The notes: a model not told the origin generated them from the letters alone. Positions 16,810 to 26,825 are shown, counted from the first letter of the stretch. The stretch is 64,000 nucleotides of DNA from Candidatus Acidiferrum typicum (GCA_002478115.1 DLMH01000170.1:10948-74947); one strand, 5' to 3'. Program-made: numbers and translations.

Positions 16810-18492
16810 TCAGCGGCGCTCGGGGCCGCGGAAGGGAATGTAGACGATGGCCTCGAGGTCGACGGGCTGGCCTTCCTTGGTGGCGGGCTGGAATTTCCAC
16901 TGCGCGAAAGCCTCGATGGCATACGCGTCAAGCTGCGGGTCGATGCCGCGCACAAGCTGAATGCTGTCCACGGTACCGTCCTGGCGAATCACGCCGTAGA
17001 GGATCACTTCTCCCTCCACGTGATCCTGAACCAGAGTTTGCGGATATTTTGGATCAACCTTGCGCAGAGCCAGGGGCGCGTTGACTTCGCCATGGCTATG
17101 CGCGGCAGTGCCACCGAGGTGCAATTCGGAGAAGTGGATGATCCAACTGCCCGTGGCGCTGCTCAGATTGGGCATGTTGATGTTCATGGAGTAGACGCGG
17201 CGCGAAGTAAAGATCTGCTCCGGCTTCGCGCCGGGTGGCAGAGCGGCAAAATTCGGCGGGCCGGTGCGCTCGGGCGGGTCATCGGCGGCGGCATTCGGAT
17301 CGGGACGCTTCAGGCCCGTTTGGGATTTCGGAAGGCTGAGCTTTAACACACCGCCAAGACCCGAGGAGTTTGCGTTTGGCTTTGGAGAGCCGCCGCTGAT
17401 GCTGATGCCGATGTCGCTCTTCCCTGCCCCCTCCACGCCGTTTCCATGCGAATCGCCGCTTCCGGATTTTGTAGTAGACCCTGGCGAATTACCCGGCGCG
17501 CCGGGTTTGCCCTCGGGAGATATGGCGACGCGCGCGGCGAGATTGCCTTGAGGCACAGGAACGACGGGAACCGGAGGCGCGGGATTCGCTGAAAGTGCGA
17601 TGAGCGTGCTGGGCGCTCCACCGTTCACGCCAGATGGTACGGCGGGAACTTCCGGTGCAGCGGCGTCACCGGTCTGCTTGCGGGATGCCACGCGAGGAGT
17701 GGAGCCGGCATTGATCTCGAGTTTGGGCCTGGCAGGACCCGTGGAAGTAGCGGCCAAGCTGATTTCCGCGGGGCGCTGCTCGAGATTTGGCAGGTCTGGA
17801 GAAGGCGTGTCCGTCATTGCGACAGTTTTAGCCTGATGGGGATGAAGTTTGGCGAGGGCTTGCTCGCTGATCTCGATATGCGGACGCGCAGGAGCTTGCG
17901 AGGCGGCAAGCTGGACGATGTTGGGCATGGCGGGAAGGAATTTCGGGGCTTCCGCTGGAGCGGCGGGATTGATCAGGGTTTGGCGGGGGTGCGTCGGGTG
18001 AACAGGATCCGTGAAGATGCGCTGGCGAGGATGGTAGGCGTCCACACTTTCCTTGGCGGGAGGCGGGTCCGGCTCCGATTTCGACGGGGTTGTGGGTTTC
18101 GCGCGGGGAACATTGAGAAGAGGCAAGTCCTCGATGGGACCGGACCAGGTGAGTTCCGTGTTATCAAAGGCAGGATTGCGCCGGGGAGCGGCTGGAAGGT
18201 CCGGCCAAGGGAATATCACGAAGGCGATGTGTAGCAGGGCTGCGGCGAGGATAGCGCGGCGGGGGAAGCTCCGCTCGACACGGCAATCTCGAAAGACAAA
18301 AGTGAGAGGATCGGTTTTCAGGAGATGTGTGCGCTGGAAGGCCGCGGCCACACTGCTGAGAAAGTTCTGGTGGAAGCTGCCCCAGGCGATTTCGAGCTTC
18401 GGCTGAACCTCGCCCGGGAGGAAAATGTGGGGCGGGTAGAGTTCCGCCTGACCGAGAAGATCGTAAGGGTCAACGTGGAAAGCCGTAGACAT
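16810..18492 (-). CDS. TonB-type energy transducer with long N-terminal extension
   Basis: A 560-residue protein ending in a TonB C-terminal domain: VDPKYPQTLVQDHVEGEVILYGVIRQDGTVDSIQLVRG, then AIEAFAQWKFQPATKEGQPV. The middle (about 100-440) is a Pro/Ala/Ser/Gly-rich periplasmic spacer. A single membrane helix (AILAAALLHIAFVIFPW) lies near residue 80, so roughly 78 residues precede it, where classical TonB has a very short N-terminus. This family couples the proton-motive force to outer-membrane receptors such as the one at 48297-51650. Convergent with panE; the rsmD gene follows upstream after 62 bases. No ExbB/ExbD genes are in the window. Confidence 0.8.
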   Translation of the reverse strand: MSTAFHVDPYDLLGQAELYPPHIFLPGEVQPKLEIAWGSFHQNFLSSVAAAFQRTHLLKTDPLTFVFRDCRVERSFPRRAILAAALLHIAFVIFPWPDLPAAPRRNPAFDNTELTWSGPIEDLPLLNVPRAKPTTPSKSEPDPPPAKESVDAYHPRQRIFTDPVHPTHPRQTLINPAAPAEAPKFLPAMPNIVQLAASQAPARPHIEISEQALAKLHPHQAKTVAMTDTPSPDLPNLEQRPAEISLAATSTGPARPKLEINAGSTPRVASRKQTGDAAAPEVPAVPSGVNGGAPSTLIALSANPAPPVPVVPVPQGNLAARVAISPEGKPGAPGNSPGSTTKSGSGDSHGNGVEGAGKSDIGISISGGSPKPNANSSGLGGVLKLSLPKSQTGLKRPDPNAAADDPPERTGPPNFAALPPGAKPEQIFTSRRVYSMNINMPNLSSATGSWIIHFSELHLGGTAAHSHGEVNAPLALRKVDPKYPQTLVQDHVEGEVILYGVIRQDGTVDSIQLVRGIDPQLDAYAIEAFAQWKFQPATKEGQPVDLEAIVYIPFRGPERR

Positions 18493-18554
18493 GAAGTTTA
18501 ATTATATCGCGCTCTGCCTGGGACCTGGAGCGCGGGAATAGCCCCGCCAGTGAG

Positions 18555-19163
18555 TCAGGTAGATAGATGAACGGGAGGCGGATTAGGGTTTGCTGAGGGG
18601 CGAGCCCGGAAAAAGGAGAGACTGGCATCGCCCTGGCGGAGCACGCGGACACGCTCCAGTTGACCGAGTGCCTCCGGAAGATCGAAAGTGCGGCGGTGCT
18701 CGGCGATGACGAGTCCGCCAGGCTCGAGAAACGGAGCGGAGCCAAGAAAGGTGAGGACGCGGCGGTATTCGTCGGCATCCGCGTAAGGAGGATCGAGGAA
18801 AACGATGTCGAAAGGAGCGCTTGCGGGAGTGTGTTCCGCGGCGAGGCGCTGCAGGCCCCGCAGGGCGTCGAGCTTGAGAATCCGTGCGCAACCGCTAAGG
18901 CCGAGAGAATCGAGATTCTTCTGAATGAGAGTGGCAGCGGGCGAATGGTTTTCAATGAACACGACGCCGGCCGCACTGCGGCTAAGCGCCTCGATGCCGA
19001 CGGCGCCAGTGCCGGCGAACACGTCGAGGAAGAGGCAGCCGGAAATGCGCCCGGCGAGGACGTTGAAGAGTGATTCGCGGAGGCGGTCGCTGGTGGGGCG
19101 AAGAGCAAGGCCCTTGAGGCTCTTGAGTTGGCGGCTGCGGAATGTTCCGGCGATGATGCGCAT
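18555..19163 (-). CDS. rsmD: 16S rRNA (guanine(966)-N2)-methyltransferase RsmD
   Basis: SAM-dependent methyltransferase that modifies G966 of 16S rRNA. The 202-residue form shows MRIIAGTFRSRQLKS at the start, RPTSDRLRESLFN, the SAM-binding FLDVFAGTGAVGIEALSR and the catalytic VFLDPPYAD. The ATG at 19163 is preferred; a longer GTG/TTG frame to 19217 would run into recG. It lies 17 bases after the recG stop, in the same direction, so the two are co-transcribed. Confidence 0.93.
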   Translation of the reverse strand: MRIIAGTFRSRQLKSLKGLALRPTSDRLRESLFNVLAGRISGCLFLDVFAGTGAVGIEALSRSAAGVVFIENHSPAATLIQKNLDSLGLSGCARILKLDALRGLQRLAAEHTPASAPFDIVFLDPPYADADEYRRVLTFLGSAPFLEPGGLVIAEHRRTFDLPEALGQLERVRVLRQGDASLSFFRARPSANPNPPPVHLST

Positions 19164-19180
19164 GGTGGTTTCGATGGGCC

Positions 19181-21295
19181 TCAGCCGACGCGCGCGAGGT
19201 GATAGCGGCGTTGCCATTCGCCAGGAAGGAGACGCAGTACGCGCTGGAGCGCTTCCTTCTGGGCAGGCTGTTCGGCAAGGGCGAACGCTTCCTTGCGGGC
19301 AAGTTCGAGAAGTTCGCGATCACGGAGCGGGTTGGCCACGTGGAAGCCGAGTTGGCCGGACTGCCGGGTGCCAAAAAACTCGCCGGGGCCGCGAAGCTGG
19401 AGATCGGTTTCGGCGATTTCAAAACCGTCAGTAGTGCGGACCATCGTTTCGAGGCGCGCGCGGGCATCTTCGCTCATACGGCCGGGCGCGACCAGGATGC
19501 AGTGGGACGGCTGCGCACCGCGGCCAATGCGCCCGCGGAGTTGGTGCAGTTGGGCGAGTCCGAAGCGTTCCGCGTGCTCAATGATCATGACCGTGGCATT
19601 GGGCACATCCACACCCACCTCGACGACGGTGGTAGCCACGAGAATTTGAATCTCGTTGTGGCGGAATTTCTGCATGACGTCTTCTTTTTCTTGGCTGGAA
19701 AGGCGGCCGTGGAGCAGGCCGAGCTTGAGTTTGGGGAAAACGGCTTTTGAGAGGCGCTCGTACTCTTCGATCGCCGCCTTGAGTTCCAGCTTCGACTCTT
19801 CGATGACCGGGTAAACGACATAGCCCTGATGGCCGGCGGCGACTTCGCGGCGAAGAAATTCCCAGACGCCGGGGAGATGCTGCTCGGTGGTGGTGCGGGT
19901 TTCGATGGGAGTGCGTCCGGGCGGGAGTTCATCGAGGACGGAGACCTCGAGGTCGCCATAGAGCGTGAGGGAGAGCGTGCGGGGGATGGGCGTAGCCGTC
20001 AACACGAGGACGTGTGGCGCATTGCCGTGGCGGGCGGCTTTGTCCATCAGGCGCTTGCGCTGGAGGACGCCGAAGCGGTGCTGCTCATCGATGGCGACAA
20101 AGCCGAGGCGATTAAATTCGACGTCCTCCTCGATGAGAGCGTGTGTGCCGATGACGAGCTGGGCTTCGCCGGAACGGATGCGCTCGCGCGCGGCGGTTTT
20201 TTCGGAGGGCTTGAGGCCACTGATGAGGAGTTCCACGGTGTAGCCGCCGGGAGCAAGGATGCGCCGGGCCGAGAGGAAATGCTGGACGGCAAGAATTTCG
20301 GTGGGAGCCATCAGCGCGGCCTGGCAGGCGTTTTCGATGGCAATGACCGCGGCCTGGAGCGCAACGATGGTTTTGCCGCTGCCGACATCCCCCTGCAGGA
20401 GGCGATTCATGGGCACGGGCTTTTCGAGGTCCGTGGCAATTTCGGCAAGGACGCGTTTCTGGGCGTTGGTGGGCTTGAACGGAAGAATGCGTTTCAGGGC
20501 TTCGCGGACTTTGTCTTCGCGAACACGGAAGGCGAGGGCGTTTTCCTTGCGGACGGCCCTGCGGCCCAAAGCCAGGCTCAGTTGGTATAGGAAGAATTCT
20601 TCGAAAATGAGGCGCTGTTGGGCAGGCGAACGAAAGAGATTGAGCGCTTCAAGGGATTCACCGGCGTCGGGAAAATGGGTGTGGATTAAAGCATCGCGGC
20701 GCGAAGGATAGTGGAGCTGCTGGAGCAGGGCTGGAGGCAGGACGTCGGGGATATTGGAGTCCAGGTTTTGCAGCGTGGCGTAAATCGCACGGCGAATCGG
20801 TCGCGTGCCGAAGGTGCCGACGGCTTCGTAGATGGGAACGATGCGGCCCATCTCGACGGAATCCACCTCTTCGCCCGTAAGCACTTCAATCTGGGGATTG
20901 ATCATTTCGCGGCGCGCAGGGCGGAGCTTATCGATTTCGACTTTGCCGTGCAGGATAAGCTGCTGGCCGGGCTTCAAGCGTCCTTCCAGATAACCGCCAT
21001 GAAAGAACTTGCACGGTAACGAGCCGGAATCATCCTGAACGAGGAGATGATAGATGGCATCGCGGCCGTACATGCCGCGAACGGCCTGGCCGCTCATGAC
21101 GCGGGCACGCAGGGTGTAGGTGCCGTTGGGCTGGACGTCCTTGATCTTGGAGAAATGGATGCGGTCTTCGTAGCGGAACGGAAGATAGTTGAGCAAATCT
21201 TCCAGGGTGAAGATGCCGCGTTTGGCGAGGAGTTCGGCGCGCTGCGGCCCAACGCCTTTCACCATGCGGACATCGGTCTGGAGAGAGATGGACAT
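19181..21295 (-). CDS. recG: ATP-dependent DNA helicase RecG
   Basis: Branch-migrating helicase that processes stalled forks and recombination intermediates. The 704-residue product has the N-terminal wedge/OB-fold domain (residues 1-230, with LLNYLPFRYEDR), helicase motif I QGDVGSGKTIVAL, motif II FVAIDEQHRFGV, motif III TATPIPRTLSLT and the C-terminal motifs VATTVVEVGVDVPNA and HQLRGRIGRG. Length and motifs are complete. It is divergent from the CPBP protease gene and co-directional with rsmD. Confidence 0.96.
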   Translation of the reverse strand: MSISLQTDVRMVKGVGPQRAELLAKRGIFTLEDLLNYLPFRYEDRIHFSKIKDVQPNGTYTLRARVMSGQAVRGMYGRDAIYHLLVQDDSGSLPCKFFHGGYLEGRLKPGQQLILHGKVEIDKLRPARREMINPQIEVLTGEEVDSVEMGRIVPIYEAVGTFGTRPIRRAIYATLQNLDSNIPDVLPPALLQQLHYPSRRDALIHTHFPDAGESLEALNLFRSPAQQRLIFEEFFLYQLSLALGRRAVRKENALAFRVREDKVREALKRILPFKPTNAQKRVLAEIATDLEKPVPMNRLLQGDVGSGKTIVALQAAVIAIENACQAALMAPTEILAVQHFLSARRILAPGGYTVELLISGLKPSEKTAARERIRSGEAQLVIGTHALIEEDVEFNRLGFVAIDEQHRFGVLQRKRLMDKAARHGNAPHVLVLTATPIPRTLSLTLYGDLEVSVLDELPPGRTPIETRTTTEQHLPGVWEFLRREVAAGHQGYVVYPVIEESKLELKAAIEEYERLSKAVFPKLKLGLLHGRLSSQEKEDVMQKFRHNEIQILVATTVVEVGVDVPNATVMIIEHAERFGLAQLHQLRGRIGRGAQPSHCILVAPGRMSEDARARLETMVRTTDGFEIAETDLQLRGPGEFFGTRQSGQLGFHVANPLRDRELLELARKEAFALAEQPAQKEALQRVLRLLPGEWQRRYHLARVG

Positions 21296-21411
21296 CGCTC
21301 CTTCTTTATACCACTGCTGGGATAAAGTCCGCTTTTCGTGAAACTTGCGTCGCGGGCATGGGTATCGTTAGAGTGGGCGTTCGGGGCCGGCAGAGCCCTT
21401 GGGAGGTTGCC

Positions 21412-24400
21412 GTGGCGGAAACACGATTAACCGGATCGGACAAGCGCAAGCTGCTGCTGTGGATTGTGCTCGCGATCCTTGGTGCGCTATTTGCGCACAA
21501 ATATTTCTTCCGGGCATTTCCGGAAGCCTCGGTGGATTTCAAGGTTTCGCGGAGCGCGGCGCAGAAGCGCGCGAAGGAGTTCGTGGAAGGGCTGGGGGAG
21601 AACCTCAACGGTTACCAGTCCGCGATTGTGTTCGACGTGGACGAAAACGCGAAAACCTACCTGGAACGCGAGTTGGGCTTGCAGCAGGCCAACCGGCTGA
21701 TGTCCGGCGAATTGAACATCTGGTATTGGGAAGTGCGCTTTTTCCGGCCGCAACAAGAGGAAGAGTTCCAGGTGCGGGTCAATCCTGCGGGGAAAATTGT
21801 CGCCTACGACCACAAGATCGAAGAGGCTCGAGCAGCCAAATCGCTGAACCGCGAAGAGGCGCAATCGGCCGCGCAGGTTTTTCTGCAGAACAAGCTGGGT
21901 ACGGACTTGAACAACTGGAATTTCCTGCCGGAGGAGGCCAATTCCCAAACGCGGCCGAACCGCGTGGACTGGTCGTTTACCTGGGAGCGCAAGAATTTCA
22001 AGGCCAAGGATGCTCCGTACCGGCTGGTGGTGGGGCTGCAGGGCAAGCAAATCGGGAGCACGCAGGAATTTCTGCAGGTGCCGGAAGCGTGGTCGCGGGA
22101 TTACCAGCGATTGCGAAACGGCAACAATACGCTCGCCTTTGTCTTTTTCGTCCCTTACTTCATGTTAATCGGGGCCGCAGCCTGGATCGCCATTGTGCTT
22201 TCGCGGAAGGGACAGGTTTCCTGGGGCGCCCCCGTGCGTGTCGGGATTGCCGTGGCGGTTTTGCTTTTCCTACAAAGCCTGAATGACTGGCCGTTGTGGT
22301 TCGCGCAGTATAAGACCACCGAATCTTACGTAAGTTTTGTTGCCTCGCAGATCGGGTTTGCCGCGCTGGTGGCCATTTTCATGGCGGCCCTTACGGTGAC
22401 GCTGATCCTTCCGGCAGGGGAGACTTTGTACCGAGCGTCCCAGCCCGACCGGCTGAGGCTTGGGCAAGCGTTCACGATGCGAGGGTTTCGTTCCAAGGAA
22501 TTTTTTTCCTCCGCGGTCGTCGGCCTTTCAATGGCCGCAGCCCACATCGGATTCATCGTGGCTTTTTACATGCTAGGCAGCAAACTGGGCGTGTGGGCGC
22601 CGCAGGAATTAAACTACGAGAATTCAGCGAGTACGGTCTTCCCTTGGATCAGCGGTGCGGCAATTGGCCTGACGGCGGCAACCAGTGAAGAATTTCTCTT
22701 CCGACTGTTTGCTATTCCTTTCGTGGCGCGGCTTGCGCGCTATCGCTGGATAGCGGTGGTGGTGCCGGCATTCTTATGGGGTTTTCTACACAGCAACTAT
22801 CCGCAGGAACCCGCCTACATTCGCGGGGTTGAGGTAGGACTCATCGGCATTGTCGCCGGGCTGGTGATACTGCGATACGGAATCGTGGCGACATTGATCT
22901 GGCATTACACGGTGGATGCTTCCCTGGTGGGATTGCTGTTGATCCGTTCGGACAACGTGTACTTCAGGATTTCGGGGGTCGTGGTGGCATTGGCGGCGCT
23001 TGCCCCATTGGCGTACTCAGGCATTTCGTGTTTGCTACGAGGGGAGTTCGAACAAGTCGAGGATCTGCTGAATCGAGCCGAGCCGGCGCCGGAGATAGAG
23101 CTGCGACAGGGACCCGCAACGGCGGAACTGCGTATCGCGGGGCGGCGATACGCGGGACTCACGGCCGGGAGCATTGGTTTTCTCGCGGTCTGTTTGATTG
23201 TAGGCAGCATGGTTGCCTGGAAGTTCAAGCAAGAGCGGATAGGCGACTATCTGCACCTGTCCGTGAATTCAAGAGCCGCTTCCGACCGGGCGAATGCAGT
23301 GCTGCGGGAACACGGGTTGGATCCCAAGAATTATTACAGATCGGCAATGCTGGTAGAAAAGATGGATCCAGTGACGAACGAGTTCCTGCGAAGAAGAAAG
23401 GTGTCAGTCGCGGCCATCAACCGGATTTATGCGGAACGTGTTCCTGGCGCGCTTTGGCTGGTGCGGTATTTCCGCGATTCGGAGCCGGAGGAATTTGCCG
23501 TGACCTTGAAGCCAGATGGCTCTCTGCATGCGTTCCGGCACACGCTGGCCGAGGCCGCCAAAGGCGCGAAGTTATCCAAAGTGGAGGCCATCGCAGTTGC
23601 AGAGAAGTTTTTGCAGGAGAAGAAGAATATTGATCTAAGCGGGTGGAAGCTGGTGGATTCCCGTTCGGTGGATCGTCCGAACAGGAGGGATCACACGCTG
23701 GTATGGCAGCAAATCAGCCCGCTCGATTTGGGGAATAGCGGGGAGAAAGACTCGAACGATCACGCTTATGCACGCAGGGAAGTTCAGGTGCTCGGCGATG
23801 AAGCTACGAACTACCGCACATATATCAAGATCCCCGATGATTTCGCGCGCGAGCAGGAAAAGCGAACGCTGCCGCGAACGCTGTTTTTGATTGGCCAAAT
23901 CGTGCTGGGCGTGGGCCTGGTGGTTACGGTTCTCGTTTTCTACTTCAAGAATTTCCGGAAGCAGGGCGTCGTGGTGCCGTGGCGACGCTTGTTGTTGTGG
24001 GGGCTGGCCGGGTTCGCTCTGTTTGCGGTGCGTTTCCTGCTGGGCGCGGGAATTTCAAATGTATTGCAGCAGTACGACACGGCATATCCATTCCGGTTGT
24101 TCCTGGGCACGCAAATTGGGTCCGTGATACTCGGAAGCGTATTTTTGGCGGGTGGCATCGTGTTGCTGTTCGGGTTGGCGTGGCATTTTGCGGCGCGGGC
24201 CTTTGGCGAAGAGCAGGTTCCCACGTGGCTGGGCATGCCAGGGGAATATTATCGCGACGCATTCTGTATTGGATTGGGAGGCTCGGCGCTGCTGATTGGT
24301 CTGCAACGAGTATTGAGCGCAGCGTCATTGTGGTGGCCAACCTTGCAGCGCGCCGTGCCCAGCAACTTCGGCAGTTCGTTTGACGCGCTGGTGCCTGCGG

Positions 24401-24828
24401 CCAGTGTGATCGGCGGAACGCTCCTGCGAGGACTGCTGATTACAGGAGTCCTGGCTGTTGCGGTGGCGTTTGTCGGTGCGGAGCTACGGGTGCGCTGGTT
24501 GCGGTTGCTCATGTTCTTTGCGATAGCGGCGGCAATGGTCACAAACTGGGGCTCTCCGGCAGATTTCTTTAAGCACTTCCTGGTGCAAGTGGTTTTGCTG
24601 GGGTTTGTGGTGTTTGGGATTCGTCGGGTAGCACGTTTGAACCTGCTGGGATGGTTTCTCGTTATTGTCTGTACCGGGCTGCTGGGTGCGGGTTTGGAGT
24701 TGATTGGGCAGCCAGACGCGTTCTACCGGAGCCAGGGTTACATCGTGTTGACAGCACCGGGGGTACTGCTGGCGTGGCCACTGGTGTTGTGGCGGCTGCA
24801 GTCGGGGGAAAGCACAACTGTGGCCTAA
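21412..24828 (+). CDS. Giant CPBP-family intramembrane protease with internal duplication
   Basis: A 1138-residue polytopic membrane protein. The CPBP (Abi/CAAX-protease-like) motifs are in the first half: SEEFLFRLF (EExxxR), FLWGFLHSNYP (FxxxH) and HYTVDAS (HxxxD). Before it lies a membrane helix and a periplasmic-looking domain of about 220 residues. That domain appears again near residues 620-840 (EEFAVTLKPDGSLHAFRHT matches the EEFQVRVNPAGKIVAYDHK pattern), followed by a second set of membrane helices that lacks the catalytic motifs. Family members cleave prenylated or other membrane proteins or act in bacteriocin immunity; the role here is unknown. GTG at 21412, five bases after GGGAGG, is preferred to ATG at 21358. 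Divergent from recG. Confidence 0.82.
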   Translation: MAETRLTGSDKRKLLLWIVLAILGALFAHKYFFRAFPEASVDFKVSRSAAQKRAKEFVEGLGENLNGYQSAIVFDVDENAKTYLERELGLQQANRLMSGELNIWYWEVRFFRPQQEEEFQVRVNPAGKIVAYDHKIEEARAAKSLNREEAQSAAQVFLQNKLGTDLNNWNFLPEEANSQTRPNRVDWSFTWERKNFKAKDAPYRLVVGLQGKQIGSTQEFLQVPEAWSRDYQRLRNGNNTLAFVFFVPYFMLIGAAAWIAIVLSRKGQVSWGAPVRVGIAVAVLLFLQSLNDWPLWFAQYKTTESYVSFVASQIGFAALVAIFMAALTVTLILPAGETLYRASQPDRLRLGQAFTMRGFRSKEFFSSAVVGLSMAAAHIGFIVAFYMLGSKLGVWAPQELNYENSASTVFPWISGAAIGLTAATSEEFLFRLFAIPFVARLARYRWIAVVVPAFLWGFLHSNYPQEPAYIRGVEVGLIGIVAGLVILRYGIVATLIWHYTVDASLVGLLLIRSDNVYFRISGVVVALAALAPLAYSGISCLLRGEFEQVEDLLNRAEPAPEIELRQGPATAELRIAGRRYAGLTAGSIGFLAVCLIVGSMVAWKFKQERIGDYLHLSVNSRAASDRANAVLREHGLDPKNYYRSAMLVEKMDPVTNEFLRRRKVSVAAINRIYAERVPGALWLVRYFRDSEPEEFAVTLKPDGSLHAFRHTLAEAAKGAKLSKVEAIAVAEKFLQEKKNIDLSGWKLVDSRSVDRPNRRDHTLVWQQISPLDLGNSGEKDSNDHAYARREVQVLGDEATNYRTYIKIPDDFAREQEKRTLPRTLFLIGQIVLGVGLVVTVLVFYFKNFRKQGVVVPWRRLLLWGLAGFALFAVRFLLGAGISNVLQQYDTAYPFRLFLGTQIGSVILGSVFLAGGIVLLFGLAWHFAARAFGEEQVPTWLGMPGEYYRDAFCIGLGGSALLIGLQRVLSAASLWWPTLQRAVPSNFGSSFDALVPAASVIGGTLLRGLLITGVLAVAVAFVGAELRVRWLRLLMFFAIAAAMVTNWGSPADFFKHFLVQVVLLGFVVFGIRRVARLNLLGWFLVIVCTGLLGAGLELIGQPDAFYRSQGYIVLTAPGVLLAWPLVLWRLQSGESTTVA

Positions 24829-25038
24829 GTTCTGGGGGTACCTGGCGGGCTTTGCCGGCATCCAAGGGAACAGGCCGCACAAGCGTAAGCAAACGGGTGG
24901 GGACGTTGTTGCTTACGAATCGGCGTGGAATGCGTCGAAACAACGTATCGGTGGTGTGGACGGTTCTACGCGGGGCGCCAGGAAGCAAGCTCCTGATGTA
25001 GAGTTGGCTGCACCAAGTTCGGCAAAGAGAAAGCGAAT

Positions 25039-25716
25039 ATGCCTCTCCCCTCATGGGCTCTGGCTTTTGCGGATGATGCCTGCCGGACCAGCAATTCCGA
25101 AGCTGCCCTGGCCACGGTGACCTCTTTGGCCAACCTCGACGAGCGCACCCTGGTCCAGGAAGCGCAAATTGGTAATCGCGCTGCTTTCGAGGAGTTGGTT
25201 CGCCGCTATGATCGGGACGTTTTGCGGCTTGCTCTCAACTTGATGAAGCGCACCGAGGACGCCCGGGACGTTTATCAGGAAGCCTTCCTGAAGGTCTACA
25301 AAAACCTCCATCGATTCCGGTTTGAGTGCAGTTTCTATACCTGGTTGTATCGCATCGTGACCAACGTCTGCCTGGACCAATTGCGGCGGCGGCAGGCCCG
25401 GCCGGAGGATCAAGCGCCCGAGATGCACGCCGGGCAGTATGAGGAAGGCACAACGGACTTTTTCGAGCGGCAGAGGGAGCATCGCCCTGCGCTCGATCCG
25501 GAGAAGCATTTGGTTGGCCAGGAAATTCGGGCCAAGCTTGCGGCTGCCATGGTGCGGCTCTCGCCCCGGGAACGCATTGTATTTGAAATGAAGCATTACC
25601 AGGGACTCAAGCTGCGCGCCATCGGCGCCGCCCTTGGCACCAGCGAGGAGACCGTGAAGAACTCGCTATTCCGCGCCACGCGCAAACTGCGCAGTGCACT
25701 GGGAGAACTGCGATGA
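25039..25716 (+). CDS. ECF-type RNA polymerase sigma factor
   Basis: A 225-residue sigma factor. Region 2 reads AFEELVRRYDRDVLRLALNLMKR, then EDARDVYQEAFLKVYKNL and TWLYRIVTNVCLDQLRR. Region 4 (RLSPRERIVFEMKHYQGLKLRAIGAALGTSEETVKNSLFRATRKLR) carries the helix-turn-helix. It has a 40-residue N-terminal extension. The stop overlaps the anti-sigma start by ATGA, and four envelope genes follow, so this factor most likely controls its own envelope-stress operon. Two upstream sequences (GGAATG and CAACGTAT) could be an ECF promoter but are not convincing. Confidence 0.92.
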   Translation: MPLPSWALAFADDACRTSNSEAALATVTSLANLDERTLVQEAQIGNRAAFEELVRRYDRDVLRLALNLMKRTEDARDVYQEAFLKVYKNLHRFRFECSFYTWLYRIVTNVCLDQLRRRQARPEDQAPEMHAGQYEEGTTDFFERQREHRPALDPEKHLVGQEIRAKLAAAMVRLSPRERIVFEMKHYQGLKLRAIGAALGTSEETVKNSLFRATRKLRSALGELR

Positions 25717-26825
25717 GCGCCGCTGATCCGACGAAAACTTGCGCTGAGATTGCATCGCTGCTGGTGTTCTACGTTTGCGATGAACTGAGCGCTCAGGAGC
25801 GCGCGACCATTGATACGCATTTGGCGACTTGCGAGGACTGCCGGGCGCAACTCGCGGAGGAAAGCGCTTTCCAGGAGGCGGTTGGAGCGATCCCACAGGC
25901 CACGGAGAACTTGGACAGCGCGAGCGTGCTGCTGGCGCAATGCCGGAGTGCACTCTCCGAGAAGCTCGACGACCTGGCGACTCCCCCCGTGAAGGAGAAG
26001 GCGCCCGCGTTCCCGTGGTTGCGACGGTGGATGGCGTTGCACCCGGCGTGGAGCGGCGCGCTGCTGGCGCTTTTCGGACTTGTGATTGGCGTGGAGTCGA
26101 CGCAGTGGTTCACCGGCCGGAATGACGCGAACGCGCTGGACCAGGCGGTGAATGTGCGGCCCGGGCCACGAATCACCCAAGAACAGCTCGCCAAGATGGC
26201 CGTTGCCGGTGTGAGCTTGACTCCTTCCATGGGATCCGGAACGCAAAATGTCCGCCTGCAGTTGAGCGCGGAGCAATCCGTGGTGCTCACGGGAGATCTG
26301 GATGATATGGATGTGCGGCAAGTGCTGATGTACGTTGTGGAGAACGGCGATCGCTTTGATTCGGGCGTGCGGTTGGATTGTCTGGATGTGTTGAAGGCGC
26401 GAGCCAAAGACGTGCAGGTGCGCAGTGCCCTGCTGACCGCGGCGCGCAAGGACCGGAATCCCGCGGTTCGATTGAAGGCGCTGGAGTCGCTGCGCGATTC
26501 GACCTCGGACCGGATGGTGCGCGAGACCCTGCTGGAGGCGCTGCAGCAGGATTCCAATCCCGGCGTGCGGGTCGAAGCCGTGAATTTGCTGGTGCGCTCT
26601 CTCGATGCCGGGGAGCCGGACTCCGCGTCGCCGCCGGTTCTCGGAGATCTGGATGCGCCGGAGCATGAACTGGCTGCGCCAAGGGCTCCCGGTGTTCCGC
26701 CGGACGAATCGCTGGCAAATGTGATTCGCGCCCTGCAAGATCTGCAGCGTAAAGACCCGAGCCGGTATGTGCGGCTGCGCAGTTCGGCAGCATTGCGGGA
26801 AATCAGCGAGCGCGGCGAACAGTGA
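25713..26825 (+). CDS. Transmembrane anti-sigma factor with zinc finger and HEAT-like repeats
   Basis: A 370-residue protein. The N-terminus is a zinc-finger anti-sigma domain (CDELSAQERATIDTHLATCEDCRAQL, with the HxxxCxxC cluster), which in this family binds and holds the ECF factor. A membrane helix (AWSGALLALFGLVIGVE) follows near residues 112-128. The outer part contains helical HEAT-like repeats (VRSALLTAARKDRNPAVRLKALESL; VRETLLEALQQDSNPGVRVEAV) that could sense a protein partner. Coupled by ATGA to the sigma gene and by GTGA to the next gene. The HEAT repeat part is unusual for an anti-sigma factor. Confidence 0.85.
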   Translation: MSAADPTKTCAEIASLLVFYVCDELSAQERATIDTHLATCEDCRAQLAEESAFQEAVGAIPQATENLDSASVLLAQCRSALSEKLDDLATPPVKEKAPAFPWLRRWMALHPAWSGALLALFGLVIGVESTQWFTGRNDANALDQAVNVRPGPRITQEQLAKMAVAGVSLTPSMGSGTQNVRLQLSAEQSVVLTGDLDDMDVRQVLMYVVENGDRFDSGVRLDCLDVLKARAKDVQVRSALLTAARKDRNPAVRLKALESLRDSTSDRMVRETLLEALQQDSNPGVRVEAVNLLVRSLDAGEPDSASPPVLGDLDAPEHELAAPRAPGVPPDESLANVIRALQDLQRKDPSRYVRLRSSAALREISERGEQ

